Shown here: positions 1-6,074 of the stretch, piece by piece
How positions within the stretch are numbered: the first letter of the stretch is position 1
Layout of the letters: the number at the start of each line of letters is the position of its first letter
DNA from: Roseateles sp.
Lineage (GTDB): Bacteria > Pseudomonadota > Gammaproteobacteria > Burkholderiales > Burkholderiaceae_C
Assembly: GCA_015657635.1 (NCBI GenBank)
Contig: JACDQM010000005.1
Span: 1 to 39,251 of the forward strand
Length of the DNA: 39,251 nucleotides
Direction: 5' to 3'
Program-made: the position numbers and the translations under genes
Notes under the pieces: generated by a model
Told to the model about the DNA's origin: nothing
The model's database searches: none
Seen by the model: the letters and a program-made list of their open reading frames with translations, nothing else

Positions 1-869
1 GCGCTCATGCGCGCGCACCGGCAGGCGATCGCGGCACCAGCGCGGCCACCGTATCGATCCAGTTCCATCGGGCCCTTCATCGGTGCACGCCCCACGTAGG
101 CGATGCGCAGCACATCGTCTTGCCGCTGCAGGCGCTTGTCGAGCGCCTCGGCCGGGATCAGGTCGGCGCTGCCGAGATGGACGTCGTGCACCAGGCAGGG
201 TTTGCGGCAGAGCGGCGCGTAGGCCTCGTGCACGCTGTTGCCGTGGAACAGGCCCAGGGCGGCGTTGCGCACGGCGCGCAGGCTGTGAGCCTTGAGCCGC
301 TGCAGCTTCAGCGCACCATAGGCGCGCTTGAGGGGGCCGCCCGGATCGGTGGGCGGCATCTCGTGCAGCACCCAGTCCAGCCAGACGCTGTAGGCCCGGC
401 CGGCACGGTGCGCCTGCTCGGCCGCCACATTGCCCCAGCTGCCCAGCCAGCCCAGATTGGCAAAACACAGATAGCGGTGCTGCGTGATCAGCTCTTGCAG
501 CCGGGCGCGCACGGCCGGCTTGTGCCAGGCATGGCGGACCGGGTCATAGGCCCAGGGCAGTGGCACCGCCCGGATGCGCTGCGCCGCGCTCAGGCTGTCC
601 AGCGGCAGCCAGTGCAGCTGGTGTTCCGGCGGGTTGTCGAGGGCCTCGGGCAGCAGCGGCGCGCACAGCGTCACCCGTTCGAAGTTGTCCAGCCAGCGCG
701 CCAGGCCGTTGTGCGCCTGCGCCTCGACATGCAGACGCCCGGCGATGCGCCGGAAGGGCACGGGCAGGTCCAGCAGCAGGCTGCTGTCGGCCCCGCTTTC
801 GCTGCGCACGGATGCCGTGGCTTCATCCGGCCGGGCGTGCCCTGGGCAGGTGCTCGCAAGATTCATCAT
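1..869 (-). CDS. Glycosyltransferase family 4-like protein, partial, frameshifted near window edge
   Basis: The reading frame starts at an ATG at 869 whose ATGA overlaps the stop of the upstream methyltransferase, so the two are probably translationally coupled. About 275 residues are readable. They contain a GT-B-like N-terminal half (FANLGWLGSWGN, VWLDWVLHEMPP, LGLFHGNSVHEAY) followed by the typical opening of the donor-binding half, LRIAYVGRAPMKGPME. Right after this, at about 50-58, the frame stops making family sense. One base of shift restores WIDTVAALVPR, as expected in GT4 enzymes, and a second shift nearer position 35 restores DRLPVRAHER. The gene therefore carries two small indels, or the sequence has errors at the contig edge. 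Role by family and context: addition of a sugar to the lipid-linked exopolysaccharide repeat at the inner membrane. Acceptor and donor cannot be told. It is the last visible gene of the leftward polysaccharide operon. Confidence 0.72.
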   Translation of the reverse strand, partial: MMNLASTCPGHARPDEATASVRSESGADSSLLLDLPVPFRRIAGRLHVEAQAHNGLARWLDNFERVTLCAPLLPEALDNPPEHQLHWLPLDSLSAAQRIRAVPLPWAYDPVRHAWHKPAVRARLQELITQHRYLCFANLGWLGSWGNVAAEQAHRAGRAYSVWLDWVLHEMPPTDPGGPLKRAYGALKLQRLKAHSLRAVRNAALGLFHGNSVHEAYAPLCRKPCLVHDVHLGSADLIPAEALDKRLQRQDDVLRIAYVGRAPMKGPMELDRYGGRAGAAIACRCARMS

Positions 870-1528
870 GGCAGCTCCTCAGTGCGAGGGGCGGTGCCGC
901 GCAGCAGGTGCTGCCAGACAAAGAGCTGCGAGAACAGTCCCAGGCTCAAGGCATTGCGCCAGAAGTCCGGGTCGCCGCGCCGGGTTCCGGTGGCAGCTTC
1001 GGCCGTGACGCTCAGGCCCGCCTGCTCCAGCAGCGCTCTTGCGCCGTCGCGGCAGAAGAAGCGCAGATGGGTGCGGTCCATGATGCCGGCCTCCACATAG
1101 TCGAAGCGGCCGCGCAAGAGCAGCGGCAGCACCACCCGGTGGTTGCGCACATTGGGCAGGCTGACGATCACCGCGCCACCGGGCTTGACCAGGCTTCGAA
1201 GCGACTGCATCACCTGCCAGGGGTCGACCAGATGCTCGAGCACGTCCAGGCACAGCACCAGATCGAAGCGCTCGTCACGCAGTTCGTGCAGCTCGGATTC
1301 GACCGGCCCTTGCAGAACGCGGTCGACACGGGTGCGGGCAGCGCGAGCGGCTTCGGGCATCAGCTCGATGCCCGTGGTGTGGCTCACGCGGCCACTGCGG
1401 CGCAGCCAGTCCAGCGTGGCGCCGGCGGCGCAGCCGATCTCAAGCGCGCGTGGGGCGCGCTCGGGCAGCAGCGCTTCGATGTCGCGGCGCACGAAGTTGA
1501 AGTAGGCCGCTTGCTTGTCCTCGTACAT
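866..1528 (-). CDS. Class I SAM-dependent methyltransferase
   Basis: A 220-residue protein with the class I methyltransferase core: the SAM-binding motif ALEIGCAAG (about residues 47-55), an acidic post-motif in GIELMPEAA, then DLVLCLDVLEHLVDPW and LVKPGGAVIVSLPN, the order seen in Methyltransf_11/23 proteins. A good ribosome binding site (GAGGAG) precedes the ATG, and the gene follows the GT25 gene after 13 bases. Its stop overlaps the start of the GT4 gene. The position between two glycosyltransferases suggests methylation of a sugar in the exopolysaccharide repeat or of its lipid-linked intermediate; that is inference. Nothing in the sequence fixes the methyl acceptor, and an unrelated small-molecule acceptor is possible. 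Confidence 0.85.
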   Translation of the reverse strand: MYEDKQAAYFNFVRRDIEALLPERAPRALEIGCAAGATLDWLRRSGRVSHTTGIELMPEAARAARTRVDRVLQGPVESELHELRDERFDLVLCLDVLEHLVDPWQVMQSLRSLVKPGGAVIVSLPNVRNHRVVLPLLLRGRFDYVEAGIMDRTHLRFFCRDGARALLEQAGLSVTAEAATGTRRGDPDFWRNALSLGLFSQLFVWQHLLRGTAPRTEELP

Positions 1529-1541
1529 GGCGGGGCTCCTC

Positions 1542-2267
1542 TCAGAGGCTGTCGGCCAGGCGGCGCCACTGGTTGCGCAGCCCTCTGGCCAGGGGCGCCA
1601 TGCCGGGCAGGGACCAGCGGTCCAGCCAGGACGGGCCGATGATGTCGCTGCGCGAGCTGCGCTGGCCGGCCAGCGAGCGGCTGGCGACCAGGGTCACCAG
1701 ATCGGGCCGCTGCTGGCGCAGCAGGCTGAGCGCACCGTCGTAGTGCATGGGGCTGCCCAGCGGGTGCCCGCTGCGGCGCTCCAGGCAGGCTTGCAGATGC
1801 TTGATCAGCAGCGGCAGCGCGGCGCCGCTGACCGCATAGCAGTGGGCGCAGACCAGGGGCTCATCGCTGCGCAGCCAGCGCAGCGGACCGGGTTGGGCGT
1901 CCAGGCAATGTCCGGGGTAGGCCAGGTGCCAGCCCGGCACGCTGATCACCTCGCCCAGAGACAGGGCGGCCCGCGCCATCGCGTGGCCGAACATCACATC
2001 GTCTTCCAGCACCAGCAGGCGCTGCACGCCGTCCTGCTGCGCCTGCTGCAGGGTCTGCAGATGGCTCATGAAGCAGCCGCGCGCGCCGATGCTCGGAAAG
2101 TCACCGGCCTCGGCGGGCCGAGTCGCCGCCGTGAAGCGCACGCGCTGCCCGTCCACCGCCAGGCCCTGATTCGCCAGCTCGCGCGTGACCGCGCGGCGCC
2201 GGTCGGTGCGCTCAGGCAGGTTGATGATGCAGATGCGGTCGAACACCGCCAGCAGACTGCCGTTCAT
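1542..2267 (-). CDS. Glycosyltransferase family 25 (LPS/EPS-type)
   Basis: A 241-residue protein of the GT25 family. It opens with the family signature ICIINLPERTDRR (about residues 12-24), has GARGCFMSHLQTLQ (about 82-95) and the metal/nucleotide-binding LLVLEDDVMF (about 106-115), and later a histidine/tyrosine-rich AHCYAVSGAALPLL stretch as in other members. GT25 enzymes transfer galactose or related sugars to lipooligosaccharide or capsule precursors in the cytoplasm. The start ATG overlaps the stop of the Wzc-like gene by ATGA, so expression of the two is probably linked. Length is usual for the short bacterial GT25 enzymes. The sugar specificity cannot be read from the sequence. Confidence 0.85.
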   Translation of the reverse strand: MNGSLLAVFDRICIINLPERTDRRRAVTRELANQGLAVDGQRVRFTAATRPAEAGDFPSIGARGCFMSHLQTLQQAQQDGVQRLLVLEDDVMFGHAMARAALSLGEVISVPGWHLAYPGHCLDAQPGPLRWLRSDEPLVCAHCYAVSGAALPLLIKHLQACLERRSGHPLGSPMHYDGALSLLRQQRPDLVTLVASRSLAGQRSSRSDIIGPSWLDRWSLPGMAPLARGLRNQWRRLADSL

Positions 2268-4399
2268 GAGGGGCTTCCTTTGCGTTGCAGTCTCCAGGCC
2301 GCGTAGCGAAGGCGCCAGGCGGGGAAGGTGAAGACCTTGTCGATGCGGCGTGCGGTGGCGTTCTCGATCATCAGCTCGCGCAGATAGCCGCCGCCATTGA
2401 AGGCCGCGACCCGGTTGACGATCAGCCCCACGGCGTCGGGGTCCAGGCTTTGCAGCATGCGGCGTGCGCGCAGCACCTCGCCGCGCGAGACGGTGCCGGC
2501 GTCCAGCACAAGCAGCACCTGGCCGATGCAGCGCACCAGCAGTTCGGCATCGGCGCTGGACAGCAGCGGCGGCATGTCCACCAGCACGAAGTCATGTTCA
2601 GCCGACCAGCGCTTGAGCTGCTCGGCCAGCAGGTCCAGGCGCTTCAGCGCGACCCGGCCCTGGCCGCCGATATGCACGCAGGCCGGGCGCTGCGCCGTGG
2701 CGGGGGACAGCAGCGCGGAAGGCTCGGCACGGCCGTCCAGCCAGTCCGTCAGGCCGGGTTGCGGGCCTGCCAGGCGCGCATCGCGTGCAAAGCCATTGGC
2801 TTCCACCACCAGCACCCTGAAGCCCAGGGTCTGCAGCGTGCAGGCCAGATCCAGCACCAGGCTGCTGGCGCCGGCGCCGGGCTTGCAGCCGGTCAGGCCG
2901 AACAGCGGCTGCCGGCGGGCATCGCGGGTGCGGATCAGCGCAGCGGCCACGCGGCGCAGCTGCTCATCGGCAAACAGATCGCTGGCCGGACCATGGCGCT
3001 CGATCTGCCAGCCGGCAGGCGCCATGCCCATCAAGGCTTGGGCTTCGTTGACGGTGCGCACGCGGCGGTCCAGCAGGTCGCGCAGCAGCGGCGCGGCGGC
3101 ACCAGCGGCCAGCGCGGCCAGCATCATCAGCAGCGCCAGCTTCTTGCGGCCCGGGCCGTAGGGCGTCTCAGGCGGCAGCGCCGGAGCGGCCAGGCGCACG
3201 AAGCCGAAGGAGCTGCTCTCGACGCTGAGGAAGTTCAGGCGCTCGCGCACCTTGTCGAGTTCGCTGCGCAGCTGCGCGATGTCGGCGGACAGGGTCTGGG
3301 CATCCTGGAACAGGCGCGCGAAGCGGGTGGCCTGTGGCTCCATCTGCTCCAGCTCGGCCTGCAGGCCGCGCTCCACCGTCAATGCCTGTTCGGCCGAGCC
3401 CTGCAGGCGCGCCAGCGCATTGCTGCGCACGCCGTTGTCGAGCCGCTCGCCCTGGCGGCCGATCTCGGCATCGATCTCGGCCAGTTCGCGGTCGGCCGCA
3501 AGCGCGGCCGGGTGGTCCGGCCGCAGGCCGGACTTCTGCATCAGCAGCGTGGCGCGACGTGCACTCAAGGCGGCCTTCAGGCTGTTCAGTCCCGGATCGC
3601 TGAGCACGGTCTCCTGCACCGAGCGCGAGGCCAGCGTGGCATCGCCGCGCTGGCGGAAGGCCTGCAGCGCGGCTTCAGCATCCATGCGGCGCTGGCGTGC
3701 ATCCGACAGCCGGTTGCGCAGGCCGGCAATCAGCTGGTCGAAGGGGTTGGGGGTGCCCTCGGCAAAGGTGGTGAGGCTGAGCTCGCGGGCAATCGCGCCG
3801 CGCTGATCGACCTTGGCGGAAATGTCCTGCTCCAGTTCGGACTCGCGGGCCTTCAAGGTGCGGCTGCGTGCGTCGGAACCGTAGATCTCCTCGGCCTTCA
3901 TGCGTTCCATGAAGCTGGCCGCCACCGCGTTGACCAGCTCGGCCAGCCCTTCGGGCTTGTCGCCGCTGATGCTGATGCGCACCAGATAGGTGTCCGACAC
4001 CGCGCTGACATTGAGCTGGCTGCGCAGCTTGTCGACCGCCTGGCGGTCGCTGTCGCCGCTGCGCTGCCACAGGGCGCGCTGCTCGCCCAGCCGTTCCAGT
4101 GCGGCCAGCAGCACGTCGTGGCGCGAGATGTTCTGGCGCTGGTGTTCGACGAACTGGCGGTACTGGCTGTTGGACTGGAAGTCCAGCTCCTGGTCCTCGC
4201 GCAGATTACGCATGTAGCGCGGCGCGATCTGCACCGAGGCTTCCGCCTGGTACTGCGGCCGCCCCTTGACCCAGGCGATCGGCAGGCCCAGCAGCAAGAC
4301 GATGGTGAACACCAGCAGCGCCAGGCGCCGATGCGCCATCAGGCTGTCCCAGGGCTTGATGCCGCGCCCAGGCAGGGAAGGGGCTTGGCTGGCATCCAT
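2264..4399 (-). CDS. Wzc/GumC-like polysaccharide chain-length protein with degenerate BY-kinase domain
   Basis: A 711-residue inner-membrane protein from the ATG at 4399; an upstream in-frame start at 4501 would run back into the preceding gene. Order: cytoplasmic N-terminus, first membrane segment (about 25-43), a Wzz-type periplasmic domain with long coiled-coil stretches (about 50-415), second membrane segment (about 420-440), then a CpsD/Wzc-like ATPase domain (about 470-690). The ATPase is abnormal. Walker A reads GCKPGAGASS, with Ala where the P-loop Lys of GKS is expected, and the Walker A' aspartate region reads VLVVEANG. Walker B (FVLVDMPPL) is kept. The C-terminal tail has only one tyrosine near the end (RLRYAAWRL) instead of a tyrosine cluster. 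Family role: polysaccharide co-polymerase setting chain length and coupling to export. Tyrosine kinase activity looks lost. Confidence 0.86.
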   Translation of the reverse strand: MDASQAPSLPGRGIKPWDSLMAHRRLALLVFTIVLLLGLPIAWVKGRPQYQAEASVQIAPRYMRNLREDQELDFQSNSQYRQFVEHQRQNISRHDVLLAALERLGEQRALWQRSGDSDRQAVDKLRSQLNVSAVSDTYLVRISISGDKPEGLAELVNAVAASFMERMKAEEIYGSDARSRTLKARESELEQDISAKVDQRGAIARELSLTTFAEGTPNPFDQLIAGLRNRLSDARQRRMDAEAALQAFRQRGDATLASRSVQETVLSDPGLNSLKAALSARRATLLMQKSGLRPDHPAALAADRELAEIDAEIGRQGERLDNGVRSNALARLQGSAEQALTVERGLQAELEQMEPQATRFARLFQDAQTLSADIAQLRSELDKVRERLNFLSVESSSFGFVRLAAPALPPETPYGPGRKKLALLMMLAALAAGAAAPLLRDLLDRRVRTVNEAQALMGMAPAGWQIERHGPASDLFADEQLRRVAAALIRTRDARRQPLFGLTGCKPGAGASSLVLDLACTLQTLGFRVLVVEANGFARDARLAGPQPGLTDWLDGRAEPSALLSPATAQRPACVHIGGQGRVALKRLDLLAEQLKRWSAEHDFVLVDMPPLLSSADAELLVRCIGQVLLVLDAGTVSRGEVLRARRMLQSLDPDAVGLIVNRVAAFNGGGYLRELMIENATARRIDKVFTFPAWRLRYAAWRLQRKGSPS

Positions 4400-4410
4400 C
4401 GCGAGGGCGC

Positions 4411-4941
4411 TCAAGTGCGTGTCGGGAAGGCTGGCCACAGCGCCAAGGCGCCACCGGGTCGGCAGGCGCGTGCGCCCTGCCAGGCCAGCAGGCCCAGCCA
4501 ATGGGCGGCGCGCAGCTTGGCATCGCTGCCGATTTCCAGCGGCTCGGCCAGCAGGCGGCGCAGCAGCGGCAGGCGCAGCGCCATCGCGATCAGGCCGGCC
4601 GGCGGCGCATCGCAGTGCAGCCAGTCGGGACGCAGGCGTGCCCGCGCCACCGTGCGACCGTCCTCATGCGCCAGATAGAGCAGCTCCCAGTCGGAGCTTT
4701 CCAGTTGCTCGATCAGCACATCATCGTGGCGGCGCAAGGCGCTCGGCAGGCCTAGATCCGCGCATTGCAGCAGCAGGCCCGGGGCGCCGGCAGCTTCCGC
4801 ACGCCGCATGGCGATGGCCAGCTGGCTGCGTGCCTGTGCATCGTTGCTGGCGTCAGCCCAGCGCTCGGGCAGGCCGGCTCCGGGGTGCGCCTGCTCGTCG
4901 CCGATCAGCAGCGTCTCGGTGAGGTAGTCGTTGAGCGTCAT
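4411..4941 (-). CDS. Unknown protein in EPS operon, weakly GT25-like
   Basis: A 176-residue soluble protein with no signal peptide or clear membrane segment. I do not recognise a family with confidence. It starts at 4941 behind a strong ribosome binding site (GAGGAG) and ends 11 bases before the Wzc-like gene, so it is a genuine operon member. The middle contains SDWELLYLAHEDG and a later GLIAMALRLPLLRRLL. These faintly recall the DWDLLYLG and aromatic/leucine segments that follow the acidic motif in GT25 enzymes, but the LEDD motif itself is absent (LLLQCADLGLPSA stands there). It may be a degenerate glycosyltransferase-type fold or an unrelated regulator of the co-polymerase. Both are guesses. 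Confidence 0.6.
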   Translation of the reverse strand: MTLNDYLTETLLIGDEQAHPGAGLPERWADASNDAQARSQLAIAMRRAEAAGAPGLLLQCADLGLPSALRRHDDVLIEQLESSDWELLYLAHEDGRTVARARLRPDWLHCDAPPAGLIAMALRLPLLRRLLAEPLEIGSDAKLRAAHWLGLLAWQGARACRPGGALALWPAFPTRT

Positions 4942-4968
4942 CGCATGCTCCTCGCGGGCCTGCGCCGC

Positions 4969-5307
4969 TCAGCTGAAGGAGGCAACCGCTTCGCCGCGTG
5001 CCTCATGGATGTTGAACACCCGGTGCATGCGCATCAGCTCGAACAGGGCGCGCACGGTGCGCGAGAGCTCGCACAGGCGGAAGTCGCCATTGCGGCTGTT
5101 GGCTTGGCGCAGGCAGGAGATCAAGGCTCCCAGGCCCGAGCTGTCGACGAACTTCACGCCGGCCATGTCGAGCACGATGCGGCTGCGTTCCAGCATCAGC
5201 GATTGCACGGCTTCACGGAACTCGCGCACATTGCTGGCGTCGAGGTTGTCCTCGCGCAGCTCGATCACGAGCACATCACTGCCTTCGATACGTCCGCTGA
5301 TTTCCAT
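4969..5307 (-). CDS. STAS-domain protein (anti-anti-sigma factor type)
   Basis: A 112-residue single STAS domain. The start at 5307 is fixed by a perfect AGGAGG seven bases upstream; the open frame itself continues further back without a better start. The hallmark VDSSGLGAL (about residues 54-62) keeps the Asp and the phosphorylatable Ser56 found in SpoIIAA/RsbV. Such proteins act as partner switches: unphosphorylated they bind an anti-sigma/Ser kinase, phosphorylated they are released. No HPK-type serine kinase or PP2C phosphatase gene lies in the window, so the partner is elsewhere or the protein works with the adjacent phosphorelay. Syp loci of Vibrio fischeri also combine a STAS protein (SypA) with a polysaccharide gene cluster, which supports a role in controlling polysaccharide output. 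Confidence 0.9.
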   Translation of the reverse strand: MEISGRIEGSDVLVIELREDNLDASNVREFREAVQSLMLERSRIVLDMAGVKFVDSSGLGALISCLRQANSRNGDFRLCELSRTVRALFELMRMHRVFNIHEARGEAVASFS

Positions 5308-5371
5308 CTTGGCCTCCTGTTTGCATGGAATGTCCATGCCTGTATTGGAGACCGGGCCGCTCAGCAGAGTG

Positions 5372-5692
5372 TCATGGGACTGTGACGCCTGCGTCAGCCA
5401 GCGCCTGGCGCAGTGCCTGCAGATCGGCCGCGTGGGCCATCGTGTCATCGAGCTGGCAGCTGTCTTCAGCGGCTCGTGCGGCATCGCACAGCGGCTGCAT
5501 GCCGTAACTGCCGGCCGCGCCGACCAGCGCGTGTAGTGCCGCGCGGCGTGCCACCGCGTCTGGCGCAGCGCTGATGTCCTGCCAGCGCCCAGCGAGCCCG
5601 GCGACGAAGATCAGGCGCAGGCGCTCGAAGCCCTGTTGCATCTGCGGCGACATGCCGGCCGCCGGTCCGTCCTCAGGCGTTTCGCTGGCCAC
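5372..5692 (-). CDS. Histidine phosphotransfer (Hpt) protein
   Basis: A 106-residue, largely helical protein. The segment ALHALVGAAGSYG (His54) matches the Hpt signature HxLKGxAxxxG except that Val replaces the usual Lys after the Leu; the rest of the helix (MQPLCDAARAAE) fits. Family role: a phosphoryl carrier on histidine between receiver domains. The gene overlaps the 3' end of the response regulator by 20 bases and follows it in the same operon as the hybrid kinase. A phosphorelay of kinase, receiver and Hpt encoded side by side is therefore likely. The final acceptor is not identified; the stand-alone regulator just upstream is the obvious candidate. Confidence 0.83.
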   Translation of the reverse strand: MASETPEDGPAAGMSPQMQQGFERLRLIFVAGLAGRWQDISAAPDAVARRAALHALVGAAGSYGMQPLCDAARAAEDSCQLDDTMAHAADLQALRQALADAGVTVP

Positions 5693-6074
5693 GGCCGTAC
5701 TCCCAGAAAGGCCGGATGTCGTCCGGCAGGGTCATTGGATTGAAAGGCTTGACGATCACGCCGGTCGCGCCGAGCTGCAGCAAGGGCTCGAGGTCGCTCG
5801 GCAAGGCCTTGGCGGTGACGAAGATCACGGGCACGCCCTGCATCTCGGGCAGGGCACGCAGTGCCACCAAGGTCTCGGGCCCGCTCATGCCGGGCATCAT
5901 CACATCCAGCAGCACCAGGTCGGGGTGGAACTGCGGCGCCAGCGCCAGCGCGCTCGGACCATCGGCACAGCAGCGCACCTCATAGCCGCCGATCTGGGTG
6001 AGGCTGTAGTCCAGCAGCAGGCGGATGTCGGCATCGTCGTCGACACACAGGATGCGGCGCAGCTGTTCGCTCAT
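5673..6074 (-). CDS. CheY-like single-domain response regulator
   Basis: A 133-residue stand-alone receiver domain with all catalytic residues present: acidic pair DDD at 12-14, phospho-acceptor Asp57 in LVLLDVMMPGM, Thr87 in IFVTAK and Lys109 in VIVKPF. There is no output domain, so it must act through protein contacts, for example with the Hpt protein or the STAS protein. The start is the ATG at 6074, which overlaps the stop of the hybrid kinase (ATGA). A longer open frame exists upstream, but it lies inside the kinase gene in another frame. Probably co-translated with the kinase and phosphorylated by it. Confidence 0.92.
   Translation of the reverse strand: MSEQLRRILCVDDDADIRLLLDYSLTQIGGYEVRCCADGPSALALAPQFHPDLVLLDVMMPGMSGPETLVALRALPEMQGVPVIFVTAKALPSDLEPLLQLGATGVIVKPFNPMTLPDDIRPFWEYGRGQRNA

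Noticed and set aside
4400..4501. Longer N-terminus for the Wzc-like protein starting at 4501
   Set aside because: It would overlap the end of the upstream gene by about 90 bases and add an Arg/Pro-rich leader unlike the family; the ATG at 4399 is preferred.
2285..4678. Long open frame on the plus strand opposite the Wzc-like gene
   Set aside because: It is the antisense shadow of a clearly conserved minus-strand gene; high-GC sequence gives long open frames, and the translation is Gln/Ala/His-rich low-complexity without family motifs.
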